A stretch of DNA of 64,000 bases from Bradyrhizobium jicamae (lineage in GTDB: Bacteria; Pseudomonadota; Alphaproteobacteria; Rhizobiales; Xanthobacteraceae), in NCBI RefSeq assembly GCF_018130695.1, contig NZ_JAFCJX010000032.1, positions 1 through 64,000 of the forward strand, read 5' to 3'. The translations under genes and the position numbers were made by a program. Shown piece after piece: positions 1 to 8,942 of this stretch (position 1 is its first letter; each line of letters begins with the position of its first letter). The notes under the pieces are model-generated. The model was not told where the DNA came from and did no database searches. It saw only the letters and a list, made by a program, of their open reading frames with translations.

Positions 1-11
1 CCGTTGGCTCT

Positions 12-43
12 GACATCAAGGGGCGCCAACGCTCCTTGATGTC
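12..43. repeat. 10-bp inverted repeat downstream of topoisomerase gene
   Basis: GACATCAAGG at 12-21 is repeated in inverse as CCTTGATGTC at 34-43 around a 12-nt loop. It lies about 50 bp past the stop codon of the topoisomerase gene, which is read leftward. There is no T-run, so it is not a convincing intrinsic terminator. It may be a transcript-end hairpin or an operator for whatever lies left of the window. Confidence 0.4.
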
Positions 44-92
44 GAACGCCAAAACGAATTGGCTCTCAGGCTCTACGAAGCCAGCGAAATTT

Positions 93-1250
93 CTAAGCCC
101 CCGCCGCCGTCACGACCTGCGCCAGCAGCTGCTCGCGCTTGCTCTGCGTGCGGTAGCCACCCATCGTCGCGGCGAAACGCTCGAGGATGCCGTCCTCAAA
201 CGCGGTGACGATGGTGTCGTGGACGTAGCTCTTGCGGCAGATCGCGGGCGTGTTGGAGAGCTGGTCGGCGGCGGCGCGGATCGCGTCGAGCACCTGCTTC
301 TTGCGGCCACGCTGGCTGGTGGCCGGCGTGATCCGCGACAACGATTCCACGACGACGGCGGAGGCCATCAACGTGCGGAAATCCTTCAGCGAGATCTTGA
401 TGCCGGCGATCTCGCGCAGGAACGCATTCACCGCCGTGGTCGAGGCGGCACGCACGACGCCGGAGCGGTCGTAATACTGGAACATGCGCTTGCCCGGCAC
501 GGTGCGCAGGATGCCGACGGCACGCACCAGCTTGGCCGCATCGCATTCCTTGCGCACGGCCTTGCCGCCCTTCGCCTTGAAGGTCAGCACCATGCTGTCG
601 TCTTCGATCGTGACGTTGGACTTGAGCATCGTGGTCGCGCCGCGGGTGCCGTTGAGGCGGGCATAGGATTCATTGCCGGGGCGGATCGCGGTGCGCGCGA
701 TCAGCTCGATCACCGCCGACAGCGCGAACTCGCGGGTCGGCTCGTCGCCCGACAGGAACGCCGAAACCTTGCGCCGGATTTTCGGGAGCGCGGCGACCAG
801 TTTGGCCAGCCGATGCGCCTTGCGCTGCTCGCGGACCTTTTCCCAATCGGCATGATAGCGGTACTGCAGCCGGCCGGCAGCATCGAGCCCGACGGCTTGC
901 AGATGCGAACTCGGATCGTTGGAGTAGCGCACCTGGCGATAGGCCGGCGGCATGGCCATCGCATGCAGACGACGGATCGTCCTGGCGTCGCGGATGCGGG
1001 AACCGTTGGCGCGAACGAATGAATACGACTTGCCGCGCTTGATGCGGCGAATGGTCAGCTCGTTCTGATCGCCGAGCCGCAGCCCGATGTCGCGGGCGAG
1101 GTCCTCGACCGAGGTCTTGGCGACCACGGGACCGGCGATCCTGGCTCTGGCGGGCGGCTGCTTGGGCCACTGACCGAGCGCTTTTGCGAGCGCAACAGCA
1201 GGATCGGCGGAAACGGGCCGCTCAGCCGCGAAATTCTGCTGATCCATCAT
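93..1250 (-). CDS. DNA topoisomerase IB (poxvirus/bacterial type)
   Basis: The 385-residue product matches bacterial type IB topoisomerases, which nick one DNA strand through a 3'-phosphotyrosine and relax supercoils without ATP. The N-terminal part (about 75-150) has the family signature YRQVRYSNDPSSHLQA. The catalytic part carries KDFRTLMAS (about 290) and the active-site tyrosine in CRKSYVHDT, which I count as Tyr342. The length is typical (about 340-390). The start is ATG at 1250; the next codon, 1247, is also ATG. The gene stands alone and is divergent from acs across a 370-bp gap. The family assignment is firm; its role in the cell is not known from sequence. Confidence 0.92.
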   Translation of the reverse strand: MMDQQNFAAERPVSADPAVALAKALGQWPKQPPARARIAGPVVAKTSVEDLARDIGLRLGDQNELTIRRIKRGKSYSFVRANGSRIRDARTIRRLHAMAMPPAYRQVRYSNDPSSHLQAVGLDAAGRLQYRYHADWEKVREQRKAHRLAKLVAALPKIRRKVSAFLSGDEPTREFALSAVIELIARTAIRPGNESYARLNGTRGATTMLKSNVTIEDDSMVLTFKAKGGKAVRKECDAAKLVRAVGILRTVPGKRMFQYYDRSGVVRAASTTAVNAFLREIAGIKISLKDFRTLMASAVVVESLSRITPATSQRGRKKQVLDAIRAAADQLSNTPAICRKSYVHDTIVTAFEDGILERFAATMGGYRTQSKREQLLAQVVTAAGA

Positions 1251-1620
1251 CTGTCCAGACGCCTTGTCCTGCCTGTTCTCCCGGTAATGCCGTTTCTTGT
1301 GGCTTGGTTCCGGTAGGGCCGTCCGGCCCCGGGGAAGCCATTTAGGGGGTATGGCGGGACATTGCGAGTCGCGAATCAGTCATTGACGGTTATTAGATAC
1401 CGTTCATAGGTGCCATTCGCTCGCTAACGTTGATTTGAGCCGGCTCAAAGCGGGCCCGCGGACCCCGTCATAGGGTCGCAATATCAGTCGCGGGGGCGGA
1501 CCAACCAAGGTCCTAGGACCGGCCGCTTGTCCGCCCGCTGTCGCGCGACGCATAATCACGATAACAACCGGGATGGCTTTGCGACGCCCAAAGCGCGCAA
1601 CGAGTCGAGTGGAGGGAACG
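1251..1620. other. Divergent intergenic region, topoisomerase IB / acs
   Basis: This 370-bp gap must hold the promoters of both divergent genes. The clearest signal is a perfect 16-bp palindrome at 1434-1449, annotated separately. TTGACG at 1384 followed by poorly conserved -10 candidates is the best sigma70-like hint. I see no ORF with coding character and no RNA gene. Confidence 0.5.
1434..1449. promoter_or_regulatory. FixK/FNR-type palindrome upstream of acs
   Basis: TTTGAGCCGGCTCAAA is a perfect palindrome whose core is TTGA-N6-TCAA, the consensus bound by FNR/FixK-family regulators in rhizobia. It lies 171 bp before the acs ATG and 184 bp before the topoisomerase start. The match is seen directly; binding by FixK is inference. 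Confidence 0.45.
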
Positions 1621-3573
1621 ATGTCCGAGAAGATCTACGACGTGTCGGCCGATTGGGCCAAGCGCGCCTATGTCGATGACGCCAAATACCGCGAGATGTA
1701 TGCGCGCTCGGTGTCGGACCCGAACGGCTTCTGGGGCGAGCAGGCCAGGCGGGTCGACTGGATCAAGCCCTTCACCAAGGTCGAGAACGTCTCCTACGCG
1801 CCGGGCAACATCTCGATCAAATGGTTCGAGGACGGCGTGCTGAACGTCGCCTGGAACTGCATCGACCGGCACTTGGCGAAGCGCGCCAACCAGACCGCGA
1901 TTATCTGGGAGGGCGATGATCCCTCCGAATCCCGGCACATCACCTATCAGGAGCTGCACGACGAAGTCTGCAAGATGGCCAACATCCTGCGGACCAGGAA
2001 CGTCAAGAAGGGCGACCGCGTCACGATCTATTTGCCGATGATCCCGGAGGCGGCTTACGCGATGCTGGCCTGCGCCCGGATTGGCGCCATCCATTCGGTG
2101 GTGTTCGGCGGCTTCTCGCCCGACAGCCTCGCCCAGCGTATCAAGGATTGCGATTCCAAGGTCGTGATCACCGCCGACGAGGGCCTGCGCGGCGGCCGCA
2201 AGGTGCCGCTGAAGGCCAACGTCGATGCGGCGATTGCCAAGACCGGCGGCGTCGACTGGGTGGTCGTCGTCAAGCGCACCGGTGGCGCCGTCGACATGAA
2301 CCCGACCCGCGACCTCTGGTACCACGACGCGGCCAAGGTGGTGACGACGGAATGCCCGTGCGAGCCGATGCACGCCGAGGATCCGCTGTTCATCCTCTAC
2401 ACCTCGGGCTCGACGGGAACGCCGAAGGGCGTGCTGCATACGAGCGCCGGCTATCTCGTGTTCGCCTCGATGACGCATCAATACGTGTTCGACTATCACG
2501 ACGGCGACATCTACTGGTGCACCGCCGACGTCGGCTGGGTCACCGGCCACAGCTACATCCTCTATGGACCGCTGGCCAACGGCGCGACCACGCTGATGTT
2601 CGAGGGCGTGCCGAACTACCCGGATAATTCGCGGTTCTGGCAGGTGATCGACAAGCACAAGGTCAACATCTTCTACACCGCCCCGACCGCGATCCGCGCG
2701 CTGATGCAGGGCGGCGACGAGCCGGTGAAGAAGACCTCGCGGGCATCCTTGCGCCTGCTTGGCTCGGTCGGCGAGCCGATCAACCCGGAGGCCTGGGAGT
2801 GGTACCACCGCGTGGTCGGTGACGACCGCTGCCCGATCGTCGATACCTGGTGGCAAACCGAGACCGGCGGCATTCTGATCACCCCGCTGCCCGGCGCCAC
2901 CAAACTGAAGCCGGGCTCGGCGACACGGCCGTTCTTCGGCGTGGTGCCGGAGATCGTCGACGCCGACGGCAAGACGCTGGAGGGCGAGACATCAGGCAAT
3001 CTGTGTCTGACCAAATCCTGGCCGGGCCAGATGCGCACGGTCTATGGCGACCACGCCAGGTTCGAGCAGACCTACTTCTCGACCTATAAGAACAAGTATT
3101 TTACGGGCGACGGCTGCCGGCGCGATGCCGACGGCTACTACTGGATCACCGGCCGGGTCGACGACGTGATCAACGTCAGTGGTCACCGCATGGGCACGGC
3201 CGAGGTCGAGAGCTCGCTGGTGGCGCATGAGGCGGTCTCGGAGGCCGCCGTGGTCGGCTACCCCCACGACATCAAGGGCCAGGGCATCTACGCCTATGTC
3301 ACCCTGATGAAGGGCACGGAGCCGACCGAGGCGCTGCGCAAGGAGCTGGTCGCCTGGGTGCGCAAGGACATCGGCCCGATCGCCTCGCCAGACCTGATCC
3401 AGTTCGCGCCCGGCCTGCCGAAGACCCGCTCCGGCAAGATCATGCGCCGCATCCTGCGCAAGATCGCCGAGGACGAACCGTCCAGCCTGGGCGACACCTC
3501 GACTCTCGCCGATCCCGCCGTGGTCGATGATCTCGTGCAGAACCGGCAGAACAAGAAGGGCGCGCCGGCGTAA
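1621..3573 (+). CDS. acs: Acetyl-coenzyme A synthetase
   Basis: This 650-residue ANL-superfamily enzyme makes acetyl-CoA from acetate, CoA and ATP through acetyl-AMP. Visible motifs are the phosphate loop YTSGSTGTPKGV (about 260), TWWQTETGG (about 410) that binds the adenylate, the hinge region YFTGDGCRRD, and the C-terminal PKTRSGKIMRR. The lysine of that last motif, K606 by my count, is the residue acetylated by Pat/AcuA-type enzymes to switch Acs off. ATG 1621 is chosen because GGAGGG sits 5-10 bases before it. The frame is also open from 1573, but without a comparable ribosome site. A FixK-like palindrome lies upstream. A hairpin at 3604 may end the transcript. Confidence 0.97.
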   Translation: MSEKIYDVSADWAKRAYVDDAKYREMYARSVSDPNGFWGEQARRVDWIKPFTKVENVSYAPGNISIKWFEDGVLNVAWNCIDRHLAKRANQTAIIWEGDDPSESRHITYQELHDEVCKMANILRTRNVKKGDRVTIYLPMIPEAAYAMLACARIGAIHSVVFGGFSPDSLAQRIKDCDSKVVITADEGLRGGRKVPLKANVDAAIAKTGGVDWVVVVKRTGGAVDMNPTRDLWYHDAAKVVTTECPCEPMHAEDPLFILYTSGSTGTPKGVLHTSAGYLVFASMTHQYVFDYHDGDIYWCTADVGWVTGHSYILYGPLANGATTLMFEGVPNYPDNSRFWQVIDKHKVNIFYTAPTAIRALMQGGDEPVKKTSRASLRLLGSVGEPINPEAWEWYHRVVGDDRCPIVDTWWQTETGGILITPLPGATKLKPGSATRPFFGVVPEIVDADGKTLEGETSGNLCLTKSWPGQMRTVYGDHARFEQTYFSTYKNKYFTGDGCRRDADGYYWITGRVDDVINVSGHRMGTAEVESSLVAHEAVSEAAVVGYPHDIKGQGIYAYVTLMKGTEPTEALRKELVAWVRKDIGPIASPDLIQFAPGLPKTRSGKIMRRILRKIAEDEPSSLGDTSTLADPAVVDDLVQNRQNKKGAPA

Positions 3574-3603
3574 TTGCCGCCGGCTGATCATCAGAAAAGA
3601 GGC

Positions 3604-3640
3604 AGGGCCGCGCGCGAAAATCGCCGCGGCCCTTGTCGTT
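3604..3640 (+). terminator. Probable terminator of acs
   Basis: AGGGCCGCG (3604-3612) pairs with CGCGGCCCT (3625-3633) around a 12-nt loop, followed by a weak T-rich tail (tgtcgttt). It starts 30 bp after the acs stop codon. Confidence 0.45.
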
Positions 3641-3892
3641 TCACGCGATTGTCAGGGCCTTTGGCCGATTGCCGCATATTTGGCGGCCGAGTGTTGTTTT
3701 CAAGTCATTTACTTTATTTCGAACATTTCCTTTGTTCCCCCCATCCAGAGGCGTCTCGCGGCCGGCTTGGAAACCAGCCGGTTAAGACACGCGGTTAACG
3801 TTGCGTGCGTGAGACCAGCGGACCCGATTTTTGAGGGGTTTGCACCTTCGTTTTGAGGCCCCGCGAGGGGCCGTTGGGAAGTGGAGAGGTTG

Positions 3893-4408
3893 ATGTCGAT
3901 GAGGATTGCGGTGGCGCTGGCCGCCACCATCGGGGCAGGCGTTTTGATGTCATCGGCGGCCGAGGCGCGGCCGGAAATGGTCGGGCTCCGCGGCGAGAAC
4001 TATTCGCCGGGCACGATCGTGGTGAAGACCAACGAGCGGCGGCTATATCTCATCCTCGATTCCGGCCATGCGATGCGCTACCCGGTCGGCGTCGGCAAGT
4101 CCGGCAAGCAGTGGGCCGGCACCACCCGCATCGACGGCAAGTACACCAATCCCGCCTGGTCGCCGCCCGCCGAGGTGAAGCGCGACAAGCCGAGCATGCC
4201 GGACGTGATCCCGGGCGGATCGCCGCGCAACCCGATGGGCGTCGCGGCGATGACGCTCGCCGGCGGCGAATACGCCATCCACGGCACCAACATGCCGGGC
4301 TCGGTCGGCGGCTTCGTGTCCTACGGCTGCATCCGCATGCTCAACCAGGACATCACCGATCTCTATTCGCGCGTCTCGGTCGGCACGACCGTGGTCGTCA
4401 CGCGCTGA
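3893..4408 (+). CDS. L,D-transpeptidase (YkuD/ErfK family), exported
   Basis: The 171-residue protein starts with a signal peptide (about 1-25, cleavage near AEA-RPE). A YkuD catalytic domain follows, with the HGTNMPGSVGGF...SYGCIRM motif. His130 and Cys146 are the expected catalytic residues. Such enzymes form 3-3 peptidoglycan cross-links or attach proteins to peptidoglycan in the periplasm. GAGAGG just before ATG 3893 supports this start; in-frame GTG 3881 and ATG 3899 are alternatives. The gene is monocistronic and ends at a strong hairpin terminator shared with the convergent SNase gene. Which cross-link it makes cannot be told from sequence. Confidence 0.92.
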   Translation: MSMRIAVALAATIGAGVLMSSAAEARPEMVGLRGENYSPGTIVVKTNERRLYLILDSGHAMRYPVGVGKSGKQWAGTTRIDGKYTNPAWSPPAEVKRDKPSMPDVIPGGSPRNPMGVAAMTLAGGEYAIHGTNMPGSVGGFVSYGCIRMLNQDITDLYSRVSVGTTVVVTR

Positions 4409-4434
4409 GCTTCATCTCTCTCTCTGAAATGAAA

Positions 4435-4458
4435 AGCCGCGCAGCAGCGCGGCTTTTT
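4435..4458. terminator. Bidirectional intrinsic terminator
   Basis: AGCCGCGC-AGCA-GCGCGGCT is a perfect 8-bp stem with a 4-nt loop and a following T-run on the + strand. An A-run precedes it, so it can also work for the convergent gene at 4481-5044. Confidence 0.85.
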
Positions 4459-4480
4459 GTTGCATGCGTTGCGTCACTCC

Positions 4481-5044
4481 TCAACGACTCGCGTTCGCAC
4501 ACCAGGCGCCGCGATGGCCGCCATTGTAGGCGCGCGCGTGACCGCTCGCGAGCATCGCCGCCGAGACATTCTCCGTCTTCTTCGTCGCAACGTCAGCAAC
4601 GACGCGGCCCTGATATTTGTCGGGACCGATATTGTAGATCGCGACTGCGCCCTGGCCGAGCAGGCCGCGCAACGCAACTGTTGCAGCTTGCGCCATCTGC
4701 AATTCCTCCGGACAGGACGCTTTCAGTTCCGCCGCATCGATCCCGCGCAGCCGCACGCGTGTTGCGACGTCGAGACCGTCAGGCAAGTGCACGCGCGCCT
4801 CGAACGTGTCGCCATCGATGGTCCAGAGCACATCGACGGGATGCCTGACGTCGGCGCTGCCGGAATGCTTCAGGATCAACTCAGTTTCGGGCGAGCGGCT
4901 CTCGGTTTGCGAGATCGGCCAATGCACCCACTGCCGGAACAGCATCACGCCTGCGGTTACGCCGACAATGAACACCCAAGGCAGCGCGGACGCGAAGCGT
5001 CTCCGCGAGGCGCGATAGGGATTTATTCTGTCGGACGAGGACAT
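4481..5044 (-). CDS. Membrane-anchored thermonuclease-like (SNase) protein
   Basis: This 187-residue protein has one N-terminal membrane segment (about 19-38, ALPWVFIVGVTAGVM) and then a staphylococcal-nuclease fold. The SNase hallmarks are present: TIDGDTFEARV, RVRLRGIDAAEL (Asp and Glu of the Ca/active site plus an Arg) and DKYQGRVVADV (the second catalytic Arg). It is probably a periplasm-facing Ca-dependent nuclease, but many SNase-like proteins in rhizobia have no proven activity. It converges with the L,D-transpeptidase gene on a shared terminator. A dispersed repeat lies just upstream at 5059-5107. Confidence 0.82.
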   Translation of the reverse strand: MSSSDRINPYRASRRRFASALPWVFIVGVTAGVMLFRQWVHWPISQTESRSPETELILKHSGSADVRHPVDVLWTIDGDTFEARVHLPDGLDVATRVRLRGIDAAELKASCPEELQMAQAATVALRGLLGQGAVAIYNIGPDKYQGRVVADVATKKTENVSAAMLASGHARAYNGGHRGAWCANASR

Positions 5045-5058
5045 GCCGTCGAGCCATA

Positions 5059-5107
5059 GCGTTTTCGAGCGAAGCGGCCCCGGTTCGCGTAAAGAAAACG
5101 CGTCAAG
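5059..5107. repeat. Dispersed palindromic repeat, gcgttttcgagcgaag type
   Basis: GCGTTTTCGAGCGAAG ... TTCGCGTAAAGAAAACGC forms an imperfect hairpin. The same family occurs at 16500-16545 and, partly in inverse, at 49861-49907. Confidence 0.7.
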
Positions 5108-5155
5108 ACATAGAGCCCTGAGTCGGTTCGATCAGGCAAGCCTCAGCGGCAAAGC

Positions 5156-5365
5156 TTAAAAATCCGACGCGATGCCTTTGCTTTCCCAATCGCCATAGCG
5201 GGTCGGCTCCAGGCCCTTGGGTCCCTGGAATTCCTTCGGCCGCGCTCTTGCGCTGTCTTCCGCTGCCTTGCGGCGCGCCTCCGCTTCCGCGAGGGCACGT
5301 TGCGCAGCCGGCGTCAGCACCTTGCGCGGTGCGAGTTCCGTGAGAGATGAGAAATCGTGGGTCAT
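5156..5365 (-). CDS. DUF1674 / SDHAF4-like protein (succinate dehydrogenase assembly factor)
   Basis: This 69-residue protein ends in the family signature RPKEFQGPKGLEPTRYGDWESKGIASDF, the conserved block of DUF1674. That family is homologous to eukaryotic SDHAF4/Sdh8, which assists flavinylated SdhA before it joins the complex. The rest is a charged, Ala/Arg-rich helix. Adjacency to rsmB (divergent here) is, from memory, common in Rhizobiales. No metal site or membrane segment is visible. The start is ATG 5365. Family identity is secure; the function in bacteria is by homology. Confidence 0.85.
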   Translation of the reverse strand: MTHDFSSLTELAPRKVLTPAAQRALAEAEARRKAAEDSARARPKEFQGPKGLEPTRYGDWESKGIASDF

Positions 5366-5556
5366 GGTAAAACCTTCTGGGACGCAAAACGTACTACAGA
5401 GAAGGTCGTCTCTCTAGTGAACGTGATCACATCACGATCGCGAAATTCGCGGCAGCGATTCTTACATTTGGCATATTCGCATGCCACAGGTGTTTTCCGC
5501 TGTCACAGGCATGAGCCGAAAGTAATTCAGCACCTTCAGAAGAATAATCCCGCTCC

Positions 5557-6903
5557 ATGCCTCCTTCAAGATTTGCAGTTCCCGCTGAAGTGCCCGGTCT
5601 CGCGGCACGCCGCATCGCCGCCGACATCCTCGACGGCGTACTGCACAAGCATCGCACACTCGACGACCAGCTCGACGGCGCCGGCGCGCATCCCGGCCTG
5701 AAATCGCTCGCCGATCGCGACCGCGCGCTGATGCGGCGGCTGGTGTCGACCATCCTGCGCCGGCTCGGCACGCTCGGCCATGTGCTGTCGCGTTTGCTCG
5801 ATCGCGGCATTCCGACCGATGCGCCGCGCGCGCAGAGTGCGCTGCTGATCGGTGCGGCCCAGATTCTCTGGATGGATGTGCCCGATCACGCCGCCGTCGA
5901 TCTCTCGGTGCGGCTGGTGCAATCGGACCGCCGCGCGGCGAAATATGCCGGCCTCGTCAACGCCGTACTGCGCCGTTGCGCGCGCGAAGGGCTGGCGCTG
6001 GTCGAGGAGGTCAAGACCCAGTCGCTGGATCTGCCGCCATGGCTCATGGCGCGCTGGAGCGCGCATTACGGCGAGACCACCGCGCGCGAGATGGCGCTCG
6101 CGGTCGGCCACGAGCCGTCGCTCGACCTCACGGTGAAATCCGACGCCGCGCAATGGGCGACCCGTCTGCATGGCGAGACCTTGCCGACCGGAACCGTGCG
6201 CACGCTGCTGCAGGGCTCGGTCACCATGCTGCCCGGCTTCTCCGAAGGACAATGGTGGGTGCAGGATGCCGCAGCAGCCCTGCCCGCGCGCCTGCTCGGC
6301 GATATCAAGGACAAGGCGGTCGTCGACCTCTGCGCCGCGCCCGGCGGCAAAACCGCGCAGCTCGCGCTGGCCGGCGCCCGCGTCACCGCGGTCGACCGCT
6401 CGCCGGCCCGGATGGTGCGGCTGCGGGACAACCTCACCCGGCTTGGGCTCGCCGCCGACCAGGTCACGAGCGACGCCGTCGAATGGCCGGGCAACGGCGA
6501 AGGCTTCGACGGCATCCTGCTCGATGCGCCCTGCACCTCGACCGGTACGATCCGCCGCCACCCCGACGTGGCCTGGCTGCGGCAGGAGGCCGACATCGCA
6601 ACCCTCGCCACCCTGCAGAAGCGCCTGCTGCAGAGGGCGGTGAGCCTGCTGAAATCAGGCGGCACCCTGGTCTACTGCACCTGCTCGCTGGAGCCCGAGG
6701 AGGGCGAGCACGCCATCGCCGCGCTCCTGGCTGCCGAATCGGGCCTAAGGCGTGCGCCGATCGGGAAGAGCGAGGTCGCGGACCTCGGCGAAATCGTCAC
6801 CCAAGAGGGCGATTTGCGCACCCTGCCCAGCCATTTGCCCCATGATGACCCGCGGCTGGGCGGGCTGGACGGGTTTTACGCCGCGCGGCTGGTTAAATCC
6901 TGA
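5557..6903 (+). CDS. rsmB: 16S rRNA (cytosine-C5) methyltransferase, RsmB/Sun family
   Basis: The 448-residue protein has an N-terminal NusB-like helical domain (about 1-150) and a C-terminal Rossmann methyltransferase domain. SAM-binding motif I is CAAPGGKTAQLA and motif IV is DAPCTSTGTIRRHPD, whose Cys releases product. Motif VI is YCTCSLEPEEGE, with the nucleophilic Cys. The family methylates C967 of 16S rRNA in E. coli. The start is ATG 5557, with no strong ribosome site before it. A heparinase-like gene follows after 119 bp and then purH, an order that from memory is conserved in Bradyrhizobium. Confidence 0.93.
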   Translation: MPPSRFAVPAEVPGLAARRIAADILDGVLHKHRTLDDQLDGAGAHPGLKSLADRDRALMRRLVSTILRRLGTLGHVLSRLLDRGIPTDAPRAQSALLIGAAQILWMDVPDHAAVDLSVRLVQSDRRAAKYAGLVNAVLRRCAREGLALVEEVKTQSLDLPPWLMARWSAHYGETTAREMALAVGHEPSLDLTVKSDAAQWATRLHGETLPTGTVRTLLQGSVTMLPGFSEGQWWVQDAAAALPARLLGDIKDKAVVDLCAAPGGKTAQLALAGARVTAVDRSPARMVRLRDNLTRLGLAADQVTSDAVEWPGNGEGFDGILLDAPCTSTGTIRRHPDVAWLRQEADIATLATLQKRLLQRAVSLLKSGGTLVYCTCSLEPEEGEHAIAALLAAESGLRRAPIGKSEVADLGEIVTQEGDLRTLPSHLPHDDPRLGGLDGFYAARLVKS

Positions 6904-7022
6904 TTTTAAACCGGAATCTTTTAGCCTCGCCCTGATTCGCACGCTTTCAAGATGGTGTCTTGGGAGCGTTTCCGGATTAAAAGGATTCGCTTACGGCAAT
7001 ATCCCTCCCCACAAGGCAAGGC

Positions 7023-8777
7023 GTGTCGGTCGCTCAACGCAGACGCATCTCGACGCTGATCGCTGGCCGGTTCGCACGCAGCATGATCGCGCGTGCGAGC
7101 GGCGGCACGGTCGCGCTGTCGCGGCTGTGGCCCGGCCGCACCGACCGGCTGATCATCGCCCCGCACGATCTGCGTACCGCCGACGCCACCCGCGCCGCCG
7201 AGATCTATGCCGGCCGCTTTGTGTTCGCCGGCAAGATCGTCACCTGCCACGGCCGCTCGATCTTCGACCTGGAGCCGCCGTCGGAGGACTGGGAGGCCGC
7301 CCTGCTCGGCTTCGGCTGGTTGCGCCATCTGCGTGCCGCCGACACCGCACTGACCCGCGCCAATGCGCGCTCGCTGGTCGACGACTGGATCTCGAATCAA
7401 TCGCGCAAGCGTCCGCTGGAGCGCCGCGCCGACGTGCGCGCGCGCCGCGTCATCTCGCTGCTGTCGCAGGCGCCGCTGGTGCTCGGCGACACCGACGGCA
7501 AGTTCTATCGCAAATACCTCCGCGGTCTGGCGCGCGAGATCCGCTATCTCCGCTACACCACCCTCGACAATGCCGACGGCGTGCCGCGGCTGCAGGTGCT
7601 GATCGCGCTGTGCTACGCCGCGCTGTGCCTCGCCAACCAGGCGCGCAACATCCGCTCGGCCTCGCGAAAGCTGTCGGACGAATTGCAGCGCCAGATCCTG
7701 CCCGACGGCGGACACATCTCGCGCAATCCCGGCGCGCTGGTGGAACTGCTGAGCGATCTGCTGCCGCTGCGCCAGACCTTTGCCGCACGGAACATCGCGC
7801 CGCCGCCGGCACTGCTCAATGCGATCGACCGCATGATGCCGATGCTGCGCTTCTTCCGTCACGGCGACGGCAGCTTTGCGCTGTTCAACGGCATGAGCAC
7901 CGCGCCATCAGATCTCGTCGCCACGCTGCTCGCCTATGACGATACCCACGGCGTGCCGATGGCGAACATGCCGCATACCGGCTTCCAGCGACTCGACGCC
8001 GGCGCCATGACCGTGATCGTCGACACCGGCTCGCCGCCGCCGCCGAGTGTCAGCCAGGACGCGCATGCCGGCTGCCTGTCGTTCGAATTCTCCGCGGGCA
8101 TCTGCCGCATCGTGGTCAATTGCGGCATGCCGACCACCGGCCGCGACAATTGGCGCCCGTTCGCGCGCTCGACCGCCGCGCATTCGACGCTGACCTATCA
8201 CGAGGCCTCGTCGTGCCAGTTCGTCGAGCTGTCGGCGATGAAGCGCCTGTTGCGCGGCGCGCCCATCACCAGCGGGCCGGCGAATGTCGAGAACTACCGC
8301 GAGGCCGTCACCAACGGCGATTTGCTGACGACCTCGCATGACGGCTATCTCTCCCGCTTCGGCGTGATCCACCGCCGCGTGCTGATGGCATCGCATGACG
8401 GCACCCGGCTCGAAGGCGAGGACACGCTGTCGCCGGCGCCGGGCGGCCGCATCAAGGGCGCCGACGCCGACTTTGCGCTGCGCTTTCATTTGCATCCGTC
8501 GGTGAAGGCGAGCCGGCTGTCGGATGCGCGCGGCGTCATGCTGGTGCTGCCGAACCGCGACGTCTGGACCTTCGAGGCGATGGACGACAAGGTCGATTTG
8601 GAGGATAGCGTGTTCCTGGCCGGCAATGACGGCCCGCGCCGCACCTCCCAGATCGTGATCCGGCAGGACGCCCGCCAGGCCTCCTCGGTGCGCTGGAGTT
8701 TCGTGCGCTCCTCGACCTCAGCCGCCGCCACCAATGCAAGGCGCAATGCCCGTCGCGAGCCGGAACTGCCGCTGTAA
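7023..8777 (+). CDS. Heparinase II/III family protein
   Basis: The 584-residue protein has an alpha-helical N-terminal half, which in lyases forms the (alpha/alpha) toroid. The C-terminal half is beta-rich, starting near residue 320 with HTGFQRLDAGAMTVIVDTG and SFEFSAG, typical of the heparinase II/III C-terminal domain. No signal peptide is evident, unlike secreted polysaccharide lyases. Its substrate is unknown; rhizobial homologues sit beside purH and may act on cell-envelope or intracellular polysaccharide. GTG 7023 is the first codon of the frame. Spacing to purH is 165 bp, so co-transcription is possible. Confidence 0.82.
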   Translation: MSVAQRRRISTLIAGRFARSMIARASGGTVALSRLWPGRTDRLIIAPHDLRTADATRAAEIYAGRFVFAGKIVTCHGRSIFDLEPPSEDWEAALLGFGWLRHLRAADTALTRANARSLVDDWISNQSRKRPLERRADVRARRVISLLSQAPLVLGDTDGKFYRKYLRGLAREIRYLRYTTLDNADGVPRLQVLIALCYAALCLANQARNIRSASRKLSDELQRQILPDGGHISRNPGALVELLSDLLPLRQTFAARNIAPPPALLNAIDRMMPMLRFFRHGDGSFALFNGMSTAPSDLVATLLAYDDTHGVPMANMPHTGFQRLDAGAMTVIVDTGSPPPPSVSQDAHAGCLSFEFSAGICRIVVNCGMPTTGRDNWRPFARSTAAHSTLTYHEASSCQFVELSAMKRLLRGAPITSGPANVENYREAVTNGDLLTTSHDGYLSRFGVIHRRVLMASHDGTRLEGEDTLSPAPGGRIKGADADFALRFHLHPSVKASRLSDARGVMLVLPNRDVWTFEAMDDKVDLEDSVFLAGNDGPRRTSQIVIRQDARQASSVRWSFVRSSTSAAATNARRNARREPELPL

Positions 8778-8942
8778 CGCGCACAATTCGTTCTTTTGCG
8801 GCCGTTGTGAAAGGCGCCGAAAGCTGGTAACGAGCCCTCGCTCGCGCAACTGGCGACCTTGGATGGAGCACCATCGGGAAGCGCGGGATATAGCTGCCGC
8901 GCGCCTGGGCATAGGTACTCCCGACACAGAGGATCTTTGCCC

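Noticed and set aside
1513..2856. 447-residue open frame on the - strand inside acs
   Set aside because: It is the antisense shadow of the high-GC acs gene; the translation is low-complexity Val/Arg/His-rich and has no family features.
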